64,000 nt of DNA from positions 182,737-246,736 of the forward strand of contig CAKOGP040000446.1 of NCBI GenBank assembly GCA_933822405.4, given 5' to 3'. The stretch's first letter is position 1. Every line of letters begins with the position of its first letter. Below the pieces are notes generated by a model, which had not been told where the DNA came from, made no database searches, and worked only from the letters and a program-made list of their open reading frames with translations. Of the stretch, positions 27,162 to 40,165 are shown piece after piece. The position numbers and the translations under genes were made by a program. This DNA comes from Cylindrotheca closterium. Its lineage: Eukaryota; Bacillariophyta; Bacillariophyceae; Bacillariales; Bacillariaceae.

Positions 27162-28043
27162 TCAGGCCATATTCACTGGCTCCATCCATTCTCCAGGAGA
27201 CGGACGGCGGTTTCTCCAGACAGACTTGTTGTTATCATCCTCCGATTCGCTGTCGGAGGCATCTTCCACGACAACCGTCACTTTTTGTTTCTTTTTACCA
27301 GAAGATCTCCTACGTTGACTTCCAGCGAAGGATTTGCGAATGGGAATGCGCATTGGTGCTGTAGCGTAGGATTCTTCTTCAGCATCATCATCAGTTTCTT
27401 CATCATCGTTGACACGAGGGAACCATGATGGAAGTGGCTGTTGCTGTTGTGGCTTTTCTTTTATTTCTTCTTTTTTAGGTTGTTCTTGTTCCAGCTGAAC
27501 TCGGTAGATTCGTCCATCTGGACCACGAACCAATCGGTAGCTATCCTCCGATTGTTGTGGTCGTGCTGGAGTAGTAGTAGGAGCAGACTTTTTGGTGCTG
27601 CTTCGTCGTCGTGGTCGTCGTAGAGGTTGAGATCGAGGCTTTTCACCAACCTTGACCTTGTACAATTGTCCATAGGGGCCTCGCATCACTCGATAGACTG
27701 GCTCCATTTCTACCTCTTCCTCCTCACTCTCTTCCTCATCATCAGAGTCTCCACCATATCCATTATTGCCATACAAGTATTGTTGGACTTGTCGGGCTTC
27801 TTCGATTTCCCGGCGACGTTTCGCTGCCTCATAGGCTTGACGGTAGGCCTCTTCTTCTTGCAACTGACGGAGGTATTCTTGACGAGCTTCTGCTTCTTGG
27901 CGCTGAGCTTCAGCACGACGCTTTGCTTCTTCAGCTGCTCTCATTTGTTGAAGGTATCGTCGGCGAGAGGGTTGTTGGTATGCTGGTTGATAATAGTATG
28001 GATCACAATCGTATCCATCAAAGAAAGGGCTTGAAAACATCAT
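27162..28043 (-). CDS. Coiled-coil protein with two YRVxxGxxGxxYxV motifs
   Basis: 293 residues from the first ATG (28043, MMFSSPFFDGYDCDP); the frame is open further upstream but has no ATG there. The order is a Tyr/Pro-rich start (YYYQPAYQQPS), a Glu/Arg/Gln/Ala-rich helix (about residues 28-95, AEEAKRRAEAQRQEAEARQE), an acidic stretch and the motif EPVYRVMRGPYGQLYKVKVG. A basic SR/RRPRRR region follows, then a second motif copy DSYRLVRGPDGRIYRVQLE, an acidic patch and a basic KKKQKVTVVVEDASDSESEDD tail. The twin motif may be a small beta-hairpin repeat. Function is unknown. A decayed paralogue lies at the left edge of the window. Confidence 0.78.
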   Translation of the reverse strand: MMFSSPFFDGYDCDPYYYQPAYQQPSRRRYLQQMRAAEEAKRRAEAQRQEAEARQEYLRQLQEEEAYRQAYEAAKRRREIEEARQVQQYLYGNNGYGGDSDDEEESEEEEVEMEPVYRVMRGPYGQLYKVKVGEKPRSQPLRRPRRRSSTKKSAPTTTPARPQQSEDSYRLVRGPDGRIYRVQLEQEQPKKEEIKEKPQQQQPLPSWFPRVNDDEETDDDAEEESYATAPMRIPIRKSFAGSQRRRSSGKKKQKVTVVVEDASDSESEDDNNKSVWRNRRPSPGEWMEPVNMA

Positions 28044-28529
28044 GGTGTTCTGATTTGTTGTGTTGTTGTGTTTTGTTGTTTTGGTTCTGATCGTGTGTTT
28101 AGTTTTTGCAACTTGCAGATTTGTGAGCCGAAGATGTGTTTCACATTTTCTCAAACCCGCTATGAAATGTATTTGCACCTAGAGCAAATCGAATTCGATC
28201 GAAATATCGTGCACTTCACGCCAATCGTAATCCAATCATGTCGGAGCTAAAATGTCAGTTGATTTTCTGCGTGATTTACAATGGAATTCGACAGAAAAAT
28301 GTATTTCTGCCGTGGAAATCCATTGCATTCGAAGAAGTCAAGTGCATTTTTGCAAAAGTAATACATAGGTACACTTGACTGTCATCACTACTCCAGTAAG
28401 AACGTGGACATCGGGATCATATCACACATGAAATATAAATAATTAAAGCTATTATCAAAGCGACGTTATATATCTATCCCCTAACTCATCTTTCGAAACT
28501 GGCAACAACGTTTCAGCGCATCCCGTGGC
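28044..28529. other. Intergenic, no gene seen
   Basis: Promoter side of the coiled-coil gene and 3' side of the first cyclase gene. No feature recognised. Confidence 0.5.
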
Positions 28530-31500
28530 TTACTCTTTCCCCTTACTGCTGTTGTAGTTCTCGATAAATTCCTTGACAAGCTCCTCTCCCTCTCGCACCC
28601 ACTCCGCCCGATTCGCCATTGCATAGTTCAAATACTCATGCGATGATACCCCAAACACGCCGCAGTTGTCCAGCTTCTTAGCCAAAGGGATCACATAAAA
28701 GTCAAAGAAACCGATCTCTCCTTTGTACCAGTTGATACTAGGATCGACATCTGCCCGACCCGACTTGTACGCTTTGTAGCATTCGCAAAAGAACTTTTCG
28801 TTCCAGCTCTTGTAAATGTACCAATGCTGCATTGTATGCGCTACGTCGGAGGCTTGGATCAAGTGCTCGATCACAATGGTCGCCTTGCGGTCCTGACTCT
28901 CTTCGGACTCCGATTCTTCAGAGGAGGACGATGCTGGTTCTTGAACCTTGTCGGAAAACGCAGTTTCCCAACGTTGCTTGCGAAGCGCTTGCAATTCCTT
29001 GTCCACAATGTCAGTAGCCATGACTGTGTTCACCACCAGCTGACGGAAACGCCGAAGCTCTTCTTCAGTCTGATAGATGCAGCTTCGCAAGGATTGGTAC
29101 TCGTCTTTCATTAGAATCGTCCATGCAATGTCGACGCTATTCTGCTCCGCCACTGACTTGTTCTTGTACAGCTCAGCATTTGGAGCGCCTTCCTTCACCA
29201 ATTGGGCGTTTGGTACACCTGGGTGATCCAAATCATGAATGATGGCGGAAAACACGACAGCAAACTGTGTCAGTGGATCGGAAGTAATCCCGTACGAATG
29301 ACCGGCCAAGTCGACCATGTTCACTCCGCTGTTTCCATTCTGCTGTGTGAGTCCATTGCCACTGTCGACGTTGACGATGCGTTTGAGCAATTTCTTCACG
29401 GATGCGGTGACGTGGCTAAAAGTGCAATAAAATGAGAACGAGGCAAATTATTCAGTTAGATCGACAAAAGCATCAGTCTGTGCGGAATCATCGAAGGATC
29501 GGACTTACCTAGCATGTTCAAAGTTGTGGAATGGGTTGCTGTCTGTGTACAACTCGGCAATATTGGAGAGGAAGCGTCGTAGCTCTGACTTGATATCACT
29601 CCCTATGTCAATCGAGTTGTATCCATGTCGACTGTCGTTCAAATCACTGTCAGGTCTCTTCAAGTGAATGATAGGTACGAACTCTTCCAAGATGGTTCGA
29701 CCAGATCGAATGTTGGATTCAACGACCTGTAGAGGCTTGATGCTCTTTCGAGATCCTCCTCTTGTAGCCACTATTTGCTGCAGCAGCGGGCTGAGAACTT
29801 CAACATTCCACTCGACGAGGCGCTCGATTTTGTTCATATTTTCGATGCCGTTCATGTCCAAAAGGTCGTCGCCCTTGTCTTTGATGTCTTCGGAAGAGCT
29901 GAAGGAGTCCTCTACTGTTTCTTCTTCGCTAATCGTCGAGTCGATTAGCTGAGTATTACTCTTTGTTCTAAGACGCTTCGAATCCGTTGAACGGAGCCAG
30001 TAGGTTTGCATTTCTCCCTTGCCTTTGACAAGGGTCTTCCGTCCACGAGGTATGGTCATGTTATCAAAGCCCCCTTCTTTCAGCAGATCAGCAGTGGTCT
30101 GTGAGATCTGAATGCAGCTCGCCCTTCCGGTACTCTCCATTCGAGCAGCTGTATTCATGGAGTCACCAAAAAGCTGGAAGCGACTGCGTTCGCCTCGCAA
30201 TACACCGGCCGTCACTTGACCACTGACACAAAAGCGAAAGGTTGTGTTAGTCTTGCCGTCAGTTTGTTTGTCCAATATCGTATCGTATCGTATCGTATCG
30301 CATCTTGACTCACCTGTGAATCCCAACTCTCAGTCTCAAGCCCGACGTATCAGGACCGAGCGTTACATCGAGTTTCAGAGTAATCTCTTTCATCTTCTTC
30401 AAGCAGTCTCGAGCGAATTTGCACGCCGCCACTGTTTTATCAAAGGCAACAGATACGTGAGTAAAGTGTTTACTTCCACATGTACACTCATCAAATACCA
30501 CTTACCAGCATGCTCTTTCATCGGCTCTGGCAAACCAGTTGCTGCGACGTAGGAGTCTCCAACCGTTTCAACTTTGAACACATTGTGTCGGTAAGCTACT
30601 CTATCAAAGGCTGCATAGATCATCTCCAGTAATGTGAAGACTTGTGGTGGCTCCCGAGCCGACGCCCACGCAGTAAAGCCAACAATATCAGCAAAGATAA
30701 TCGTCACATCAGGGAACAAGTCTGCCATTGGTGCTCCCTGTGAGGTTCTGTCAGTTTCGCCGTCAATATCAAGGAAATCGGAGTCGTTTTCTTTGCCAAT
30801 GCCATCATAAAGTCGATTCCGAATCGCCGTAGGAAAGACATTAGCAACAATTTGATCTTGCATTTTGATGCGATCCATAACTTTTCTCTGTTGAAGAGGT
30901 ACGCATAGGTGAGAAATCAGAAGTCCATTCAAGGCATTGCTGTGAATGAGCGGAACAATTCTTACCTGTCTCTGTCCGACAAAATAATCATACAGCAAAA
31001 ATACGAGACTTGTGAACGCAAAGATGGCAATGACCACTCCTGCATATAGGAATCGTTTGGACGTATAGAAGGCCTCCTCGAACTTTTCGGTTGGGTAGAC
31101 GTGGAGTGAAAGTTTGGGAATACACTCACCACTGACAATCTTTGACGAATCAACATCAAGATCCACAAGAGTGGACGCGACTTCGAGAGAGTCAAACTGT
31201 GGATCATGCGCATCGTATTCGCCCAGAAAAGTGGCATCCGGTCCATTGATGTCGTAGCTGACAACATTTACCTCTTCCTCAGAGACACTTTGTTCATTGT
31301 ATACATTCCACCTTGGGCAACTGTTCCGAAGAACAACAGTAATAGAATCCGTTTCCTCGTTGAACAAGTCTTCGAAGTACGTTGTCCATTCCAACGACAA
31401 CCAAGCAACTGCAACCATTTCCCTGTCCTTTGCTGCTGTATCAACAGTCTTGAAAATGGGTTGCATGATCTGGCTTGAAACCAAAGGCCGAGATTCACCA

Positions 31501-32444
31501 CCCTCCTCGATACGTGACTCCGAAAATCCGATGGTAGCATTTAAGGTAGCATTGGTGAGATGGAAGAGTTCACTGAACTGTTTGATCGTCATCAGATCAA
31601 GATTTGTGAACGACCGCTGTGAGTTTGGTTCGATCTCAAACGGATAGTTTTGCCAAATGGGCAAGGCCGTGTCTTTTGATATTGTGAAATCGTGGTTATT
31701 TTCTGCGTCATAGTAGTAGATCATTGGGGTAGTCTTGGCCATGAGTTCATCAACTGTCGAATTGTAGCCTTCTGTGTCAATAACATCTTGATAATACACT
31801 GGAGCATCTTCCATGGTATGGACTGCCCATTGCGCAAGGTCAGCCTCGTTGACCACAGGTAAGAAGAGCAAGAGCTGGTGGTACAGAGCTTCAGGCATAC
31901 CAATGAGTTTTTGCAACGAGTGCGCCTTCGCCGAGAAATCACTGATGGTGACAAAAGGCCAGGTCTGGTTTGTTGATTTTGCTTCGGACGAAACGCTGAT
32001 CGAAAACGAGTCCAAGGCACTGAAAAGTTGATCAGTCTTTTGCCCTGTCACAACAAGAAACTCTGTGGCAGAGCTATGGAACTGCAAGTAAAGATAATAT
32101 GTTCCGTGAGCAGTCTGGTCTGGTTGATGGAGCAATCGTCGAAATCGATCTCTTACCTGGTCTTCAAAATCCTTTCGCTCTTGCTGCTCAACGAAAAGGT
32201 ACGTTGCAGTAGCAGTTGCACAAGCTGCAAGAAATAAAAAAAAAGCCACGAATAGCTTCGATCGATTGACAGCCTGTTGTTCTCGCATCGCAACATCGTG
32301 GTCATGAATGGACGAATCGGTCTTTTTTCTGTCGCCATAATCGTCTGCCGTAGAAGAATTAAAACCGGACCCTGAAGCAACTGAGATGTTGCCATGGGTT
32401 TGACCGCTTGTGCTGCTTTCTTCTAATGTGTTCTGATCTTTCAT
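28530..32444 (-). CDS. Receptor-type nucleotide cyclase fused to class I phosphodiesterase, copy 1
   Basis: Six exons (transcription order): 32157-32444, 30966-32081, 30506-30887, 30314-30431, 29509-30222, 28530-29415. The introns are 74-93 nt, GT..AG, and phases close exactly to 1167 residues. The layout is a cytosolic N-terminus, a membrane segment (about 63-85), a ~350-residue ectodomain, a second membrane segment (FLYAGVVIAIFAFTSLVFLLY, about 440-465), then a class III cyclase domain with metal Asp535 (FADIVGF) and Asp579 (VETVGD), and transition-state Asn658 and Arg662 (NTAARMESTG). A phosphodiesterase follows with HNFEHA and the metal site HDLDHPGVPN (His933, Asp934). Glu575 is guanylate-cyclase-like, but the partner site is Gln651 instead of Cys, so the substrate is uncertain. 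The same protein could make and degrade a cyclic nucleotide in response to an external signal. A (TATCG)5 repeat lies in the intron at 30223-30313. Confidence 0.9.
30276..30300. repeat. (TATCG)5 microsatellite in an intron
   Basis: Five perfect TATCG units in the fourth intron of cyclase copy 1. The other two copies have only a short degenerate version at the same place. Confidence 0.9.
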
Positions 32445-34873
32445 GGTTTCTCTGTTTTATGATGAATCGAAAAAGTGGCGAAATTATTGTGCGAAATTAT
32501 CTCCTGTAGACGAGCATGAATATTTTCGGACAAATCGTGAAAATGCAACCACGAAGTAGTTTACCATAAGTGTCTACAAGGCAACATTTAACGGCAAGTT
32601 TTCGTTTTGACGGAAGATGATACCGGACACCGTCCAAAATCGATGGGGTTTGTGAAATCCTTAAATCTGTGGTAACTTTTGACACACGCGGTCATTGTCA
32701 TATCGAGGATTTGATAGCAGTTGATTCTCACATATGGCATTGATACCACAATCTTAATGCAAAATAAGTGTGCTTGTTCACATCAGAAAGATTTGATACA
32801 TGTCAAAACCGTACACTCCACCATTGCACTTCAAGAAAGGAGGGCCTCTGTCTCTGTGCGGCAGAAGCTTTTCATGATGCATCAGAAACTTTGTGGTGCA
32901 TAATATCCGGAAGAGCCTCGTCAATAAAAATAAAAGTTTGTGATCAATGCAGTTTCGTTGGGGTGGACTGTTTTCGGCTCTTTTTCCTTCGCGAAACAAG
33001 AGCCAGGAGTAATTGTGAAGACTGAGAATAGACCGACTTTTTGTTGGTCCCGCTTAGGGACAATCAATGATCGCAATGCTATGATTGGCTCGAATTACTG
33101 TACCGGTAGTGAATTTTAATCTCCGCCAGTCCACCAACAGAGAGTGAATGTGCCAGAAGAGCGTTTTGTCCCGAGTAACATGATCAAATTGAAAATGCGA
33201 AGCGGTCGTGATTGCTAACCCGGTATCGGTACATATCCACATTGAATGAGTATGAATAACTTTTTGTGGAAGTGAAAATGCATGGACTCCAGATAGCTTT
33301 TTCCTGATTGATCTATCTCTTGTCAAGGCAGCGCATCTGATTGTGTGACCCTTTTAAAACGAAGATGAGGATTGATGAAGACTTCTTCCATTGACTCACT
33401 CCACTGGCTCCTTCACGATCGTAGGCGAGAACAGCCACCCGAGGTTGCAATCTCCGACTAGTCAACAGTAGAAGCCCACCAAGGCATCCCCGTGTCTTTT
33501 GAGGTCCGCCTGGCGGTGCCCGAAATGGGTTGTTTTCAAATATGGAGGCAATGGCACTTCCGTTACTTGTCCAAGCAAGGAATGAGTCTTTTGTCGGCTT
33601 ATTTCCAAACCATACCTTGGTTGCACTGGGAAATCTGGATCAATTCCCAAATTTGATGCCAGAATTGATTAAGATTCGCCTATGCAAAGTGGCACTTGGT
33701 GCCAAAACGTCAAAGTTGCCGTCTTATTTCAATCCGAGACAAACGCTTCGACAAGCTTCAGAGCCCTTCCTCCTTCATCGACATCATGATGGTCATCGTC
33801 CGACCACAGGCGATTGACGAACCTCTTCAACACGACAAGGATCAAGCTTTTCACAAAACATTCAGCTGAGGTCTCTTGAGGCGACTGATGGATTTCTCAT
33901 CCTTATATTCAATGGCTTGTTTGATCATTGCATTTGTCCCCCACGACACTATTTTCGACGAGAAGCATGGCTTCTCTTTGCTACACCATTCCTTTCGAAT
34001 ATTAGTTCGAGTCTGCCTGGTATATTTTTGCATCATCTTATACCATTCTTAGCGTAAACTGTACGAATGATTGATTCATGGGAAGCCTTTCTTCATAGCG
34101 CCGCGATGTGGCCTATTTGGTTCATTTTGCTGTCAATCACTTAAAATGCCCGCAAAAAAATCTGAATCATTTCGTTTGGTTCCAAAGCGGCAGCTGATGA
34201 GAGTGGTATTCTTTATTGTTAGTCTCTTAGTCGATGTTGGTTTTTTATTTATGGTTTCATCTTCCAAGAGGCTCATGATAGAATAATATTCAATATGTAT
34301 CATATCAGTTTAGGGCATTGATTTCAAGAAACACAGGCGGTCCTTGACTTTCAAATAGACTGCAAATCCGCTATCCGATGCTGTCAGACTGTGTGTCATG
34401 ACTGCTGATGGCGTGGTAGGAGAAGATGAAAGAGCATAGCAAACACAATACAATAAAGGTATATACTGTGCATGTAATAAATATGGATGAATATACCAGC
34501 GGTAGGCAAACGTATAGACGGAAGAAAGAGGTCGAACCAATGGACTCAATAGTGACTCCATGAACGACGGTAGGGCGACCGTCATCTCAGTATTGCACCA
34601 GCAACCTATGTCCGATCTACACATATCGAACTTGTGTGCAAGTATACTGACAGAAAGATAGAGTTATTTCACACCACAACCCACCAGAGTCACTCCAAGA
34701 AACACCAAGCAGAAGAACCCGAAAAGAAGGCGCCAGTTGGCTATCTTCGATAGTAATCACGTTCGTTTCGAATCAGTCCTTCTAGTCGGACCTCTAGCTA
34801 GGAATTGCGAATTTGATGAAATAATACGGTATAGCACAACATCGTATATCTACACCGAAATATCTATACCCAT
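32445..34873. other. Intergenic region between cyclase copies 1 and 2
   Basis: About 2.4 kb. Only short open frames without recognisable features (the best is 95 codons at 33530-33817). No transposon ends or long repeats were seen. The part next to 32444 carries the promoter of copy 1; an AAAAGTGGC motif near 32470 is also present upstream of copies 2 and 3. Confidence 0.5.
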
Positions 34874-37800
34874 CTTATGCCTTTAGATCCTAACAACAAC
34901 GAAATTTCAGCTCCTTTAAATCAATTGCTTTAGTGTTTTCCCTCACTTTTGTTGTAGTTCTCCATAAACTGCTTCACAAGCTCTCCTCCCTCTCGCACCC
35001 ACTCCGCCCGATTCGCCATTGCATAGTTCAAATACTCATGCGAGGATACCCCAAACACGCCGCAGTTGTCCAGCTTCTTAGCCAAAGGGATCACATAAAA
35101 GTCAAAGAAACCGATCTCTCCTTTGTACCAGTTGATACTGGGATCGACATCTGCCCGACCCGACTTGTACGCTTTGTAGCATTCGCAAAAGAACTTTTCG
35201 TTCCAGCTCTTGTAAATGTACCAATGCTGCATTGTATGCGCTACGTCGGAGGCTTGGATCAAGTGCTCGATCACAATGGTCGCCTTGCGGTCCTGACTCT
35301 CTTCGGACTCCGATTCTTCAGAGGAGGACGATGCTGGTTCTTGAACCTTGTCGGAAAACGCAGTTTCCCAACGTTGCTTGCGAAGCGCTTGCAATTCCTT
35401 GTCCACAATGTCAGTAGCCATGACTGTGTTCACCACCAGCTGACGGAAACGCCGAAGCTCTTCTTCAGTCTGATAGATGCAGCTTCGCAAGGATTGGTAC
35501 TCGTCTTTCATTAGAATCGTCCATGCAATGTCGACGCTATTCTGCTCCGCCACTGACTTGTTCTTGTACAGCTCAGCATTTGGAGCGCCTTCCTTCACCA
35601 ATTGGGCGTTTGGTACACCTGGGTGATCCAAATCATGAATGATGGCGGAAAACACGACAGCAAACTGTGTCAGTGGATCGGAAGTAATCCCGTACGAATG
35701 ACCGGCCAAGTCGACCATGTTCACTCCGCTGTTTCCATTCTGCTGTGTGAGTCCATTGCCACTGTCGACGTTGACGATGCGTTTGAGCAATTTCTTCACG
35801 GATGCGGTGACGTGGCTAAAAGTGCAATAAAATGAGAACGAGGCAAATTATTCAGTTAGATCGACAAAAGCATCAGTCTGTTCGGAATCATCAAAAGATA
35901 GCACTCACCTAGCATGTTCAAAGTTGTGGAATGGGTTGCTGTCTGTGTACAACTCGGCAATATTGGAGAGGAAGCGTCGTAGCTCTGACTTGACATCATC
36001 CCCCACATCGGTCGAGCTGTATCTTTGCCGACGGTCGTTCAAATCACTGTCAGGTCTCTTCAAGTGAATGATAGGTACGAACTCTTCCAAGATGGTTTGA
36101 CCAGATCGAATGTTGCATTCAACGACCTGTAGAGGCTTGATGCTCTTTCGAGATCCTCCTCTCGTAGCCACTATTTGCTGCAGCAGCGGGCTGAGAACTT
36201 CAACATTCCACTCGACGAGGCGCTCGGTTTTGCTCATGCCTTCCACACCGCTCATGTCAAAAAGGTCACTATCCTTGTCACCGACGTCCTCAGAAGAGCT
36301 GAAGGAGTCCTCCACTGTTTCTTCTTCGCTAATCGTCGATTCCATTAGTTGGTTGCTATTCTTTCTTTGAAACCGCTTCGAATCCGTTGAACGGAGCCAG
36401 TAGGTTTGCATTTCCCCCTTGCCCTTGACAAGAGTCTTTTGCCTACGAGGTATGGTCATGTTATCAAAGCCTCCTTCCTTCAGCAGATCAGCGGTGGTCT
36501 GTGAGATCTGAATGCAGCTCGCCCTTCCGGTACTCTCCATTCGAGCAGCTGTATTCATAGAGTCACCAAAAAGCTGGAAGCGACTGCGTTCACCTCGCAA
36601 TACACCGGCCGTCACTTGACCACTAACACAACAGAGAAAGGTTGTGTTAGCCGTGCTATCAGTTTGTTCGTCCAATATCGTATCATATCGTATCTTGACT
36701 CACCTGTGAATCCCAACTCTCAGTCTCAAGCCCGACGTATCAGGACCGAGCGTTACATCGAGTTTCAGAGTAATCTCTTTCATCTTCTTCAAACAGTCTC
36801 GAGCGAATTTGCACGCCGCCACTGTTTCATCAAAGGCAACAAGATATGTGAGTCCAAACTGGTTCGAAACTTGAACATTAAGAAATGGAGCTAGTTACTC
36901 CAAGAAACTCATCAAACAGTAAACTTACCGGCATGATCTTTCATTGGCTCTGGCAAGCCGGCTGCTGCGACATAACAGTCACCAACTGTTTCAACTTTGA
37001 ACACATTGTGTCGGTAAGCTACTCTATCAAAGGCTGCATAGATCGTCTCAAGCAAGTCAAAGACTTGAGGGGGCTCACGAGCAGATGACCAAGCGGTAAA
37101 GCCAACAATGTCAGCGAAGATAATGGTCACATCGGGGAACAAGTCTGCCATTGGTGCCGCACGTGAGGATCTGTCGTTTTCGCCGTCAATGTCAAGCGGA
37201 TCGACGCGTTCCGAGGATTTGCCCATGCCATCATAAAGCCGATCCCGAATTGCCGTGGGAAAGACATTCGAAACAATGAGGTCTTGCATTTTGATACGAT
37301 CCATGACTTTTCTCTGTGTATGACATCATAGTTGTTGGTGAGGAACAGGATTGCATTCAAAATTTCATCCGAGATATTGCTGTGAATGCACGGAGACAAT
37401 TTTAAAATGCTTACCTGTCTCCTTCCAACAAAAAAGTCGTACAGCAAGAAAACAAGACTTGTAAACGCAAAGATGGCAATGACCACTCCTGCATATAGGA
37501 ATCGTTTGGACGTATAGAAGGCCTCCTCGAACTTTTCGGTCGGGTAGAGATGTAGTGAAAGCTTGGGGATACACTCACCACTGGGTATCTTTGAAGAGTC
37601 GACATTTAGGTCCACGAGAATGGACGCAACCTCAAGAGACTCATATTTGGGGTCATGGGCATCGTATTCGCCCAGCACAGTAGCTTCAGGTCCATTGATC
37701 TCATAACTGATAACGTTCACCTCTTCTTCGGAGACACTCTGTTGATCGAATAAACTGTATCTCGGGCAGCTGCTGCGGACAAGAAGTGTAATTGCATCGG

Positions 37801-38980
37801 TCTCCGCGGTAAAGAAGTTTTCGAAGTATTGCGTCCATTCCATCGTAATCCAAAGAATTGCAACCAATTCCTTTTCGTGTTCCGTTGTCTCAACATTCTT
37901 GAAAATGGGTTGCATGATCTGGTTTAAAACTAATGGTAAAATGTCGCCATTCTCCTCTTTCAGTGACTCAAAAAGTCCGATGACAGGATTCAAGGTTGCA
38001 CTAGCGAGATTGAAGAGTTCACTGGACTGTCTTGACGCAATCACATCAAGGTTGGTGAAAGTCCGCTGCGTGAATGGCTCGATCGCAAACGGATAGTATT
38101 GCCACATAGGCAAGGACGTGTCTTGTGATAGGGTGAACGCTTAACCATTTTCTTCGTCATAATAGTGGACCAATGGGGTGGTCAAGGCCATGAGTTCATC
38201 AACTGTCATATCGAAGGCCTCGGTATTAATAGCGTTCTGGAAATAGCCTCGAGCATCTTCCATCGTATGGGTCGCCCATTGTACGTGATCAGCCCCGTTG
38301 ACCACAGGCAAGAAGGCCATAGTAGCTCCAGGTACGTCAATGAGTTCTGCAAACAAGCGTACCTTCGTTGAATAGTCACTGATTGTAACAAAAGGCCAGG
38401 ATTGGTTTGTTGCTTTTGCTTCGGACGAAACGCTTACTGAGAACGAATTCAAGGCGTTGAAGAGTTGATCCGTCTTTTGCCTTGTCACAGCAACAAACTC
38501 CGTTGCATAGCTATGAAACTGCGAGTAATGATGACATGCAAAGTCAGCAACCTGATCAGACGAAAAGACAATTCATTGTCGTTCCGCCAATGAATCAATC
38601 ACTTACTTGATCTTCAAAGTCCTTTCGCTCTTGCTGTTCAACGAAAAGGTACGTTCCAGCAGCGGATGCACAAGCTGCGAGCAATAGAAATAAAGCCACG
38701 ACTAGTTTTGATCTATTGACAGCCTGTTGCTCATGCTTCGCAACATCTTGCTCTTGAATGGAAGAATTCGACTTTTTTCTGTTGTCGTAACCGTCCGCAG
38801 AAGAATTAAAACCGGATTCTGAAGCAACCGACATGTTGCCATAGGTTTGGCCGTTTGCGCTGACTTCCGTAACGCTGTTGTTGTCTTCTGTTATGTACTG
38901 CTCGTTCATTGTTGCACCTTTTATGTGGCTCCAATTCTACGAAGCACAAAAAGTGGCAGATGTGAAACTCCGCCGGACAA
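34874..38980. repeat. ~4.1 kb duplicated unit, first copy (pair at 40166-44272)
   Basis: Contains cyclase copy 2 from just downstream of the stop to its leader. It corresponds to 40166-44272 with a constant offset of 5292 nt at every landmark checked (stop, all splice sites, start codon), so no net length change has occurred. The left edge of similarity is the shared CCTTTAGATCCTAACAAC about 50 nt after the stop codon. Confidence 0.85.
34930..38909 (-). pseudogene. Receptor cyclase-phosphodiesterase copy 2 with an in-frame stop
   Basis: Exons by comparison with copies 1 and 3: 38607-38909, 37415-38518, 36929-37313, 36704-36821, 35909-36622, 34930-35815. All splice sites and phases are intact. 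Exon 2 has a TAA at 38141-38143, at the position of a Tyr codon (YDEENGYAF) in copy 3. It falls at about residue 227, in the ectodomain, before the second membrane segment and both catalytic domains. The remainder of exon 2 and the cyclase and phosphodiesterase exons are undamaged, and the last four exons are essentially the same as in copy 3, so inactivation is recent. A sequencing error, a polymorphism or readthrough cannot be ruled out. If translated, the product would be a single-pass fragment of the receptor. Confidence 0.75.
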
Positions 38981-40165
38981 TTAAAATGCGTTTTCTCTTC
39001 AAGAAGAAAAAACTCTACTGTAGGGACAAGAGTGAGAAAATCGTGAACGTTCCATTAAATATATAAATGGTTTCACGTTTACAAGTGGGAGCAAAACTCT
39101 TCTCTAGAAAGGCCGGGAACACGGGTCGCAATGGTCGGCCCCGGGTTCAAAGTCGGGCTATATTGTAGCTTGGAGAAAGGCAAATAGTGTTTTCTCGAGG
39201 ATGCTATGAACAGGAAATAACTTGCTTTAAAATTCTGTAAAATGTCTATTTGGACCAAACGGGTAATATGGGTATCGTAGCTTCATCTCGCCCGCACAAA
39301 AACCCATCGGTACCGGCACGCGCTGTGCCGGTAGGTACCACAAGGGAACATATTTTAATAATATATCTACCGCGTGGCAAAGAGGCCTCATTACACCTAG
39401 ACTGGTCAAACAGAAATCATGGGGCCTATTTCATTCATTCAAAAAAGTCTCAGTGCCAAACTCCTATTTTTGTGATTTCACAACGTTAAATGAGAAGAAT
39501 CTAGTGCCATCTAAAAGCGAAAGACAGAAATCGATTTTCGGACGGCTTCTCTCTTGAAGCAGGATAAAACGCGTGTTGCCATTCCATTCATTACGTCTAT
39601 CACTTGCACGCGGGAATGACAGTTTGCTTACTGTATTGATTCGGCAGGCCGGATAGCAACAACGAACTCCAGATAGTGTGAAATGATGTGCGATTGAAGC
39701 ATTCATTCATATTGTCGTTGTGAACTGTAGGTAGCTTTTGAAAGCAGAAAGAATATGGTGGCAATACGATTGTGAGCTCTGGAGGCGAGTGGCAATAATA
39801 TTTATGTCTTTTTCATTCATAGAGAGCAGTGACTGTACGATTGTTCACTGGCTGAGGTGCCCCTCTGTCACACTGTTACTTCCTTCTTCTTCAGGGCCGC
39901 ATCAGTCAAAGTCCTTTCTCTTGAGTGTCCGGTTGGATCTGGGAAACTGTAGGCATTATGACTCCGCTTGCAAAATCATTCTGGAAAGGTCCGCCATGCA
40001 TGATGGTCTCTGTGTAGTCAGACTCTCCAAAACGTTGTTTGCCACCCAATTCCTTTCGATGGTACTGTAGGACTTGTGTGGAATATTCATTGCCTAATAA
40101 CACAACCTAAAACCTGGGACCTACGGTAGTACATATCTAGAGCAAAATATCAATAAAACTCCCCT
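38981..40165. other. Intergenic region between cyclase copies 2 and 3
   Basis: About 1.2 kb without a supported gene. Short frames are present on both strands but have no recognisable features. It is not similar to the spacer between copies 1 and 2. Confidence 0.5.

Noticed and set aside
33530..33817. 95-codon plus-strand frame between cyclase copies 1 and 2
   Set aside because: No recognisable motif, no paralogue in the window, and overlapping frames on the other strand.
30310..36675. Separate small genes for cyclase and phosphodiesterase pieces
   Set aside because: Conserved GT..AG introns with exactly matching phases join them into single six-exon genes in all three copies.
39110..39175. 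tRNA-like T-arm (GGGTTCAAAGTC)
   Set aside because: The flanking stem does not form a proper 5-bp T-arm with a 7-nt loop and no D or anticodon arm could be placed.
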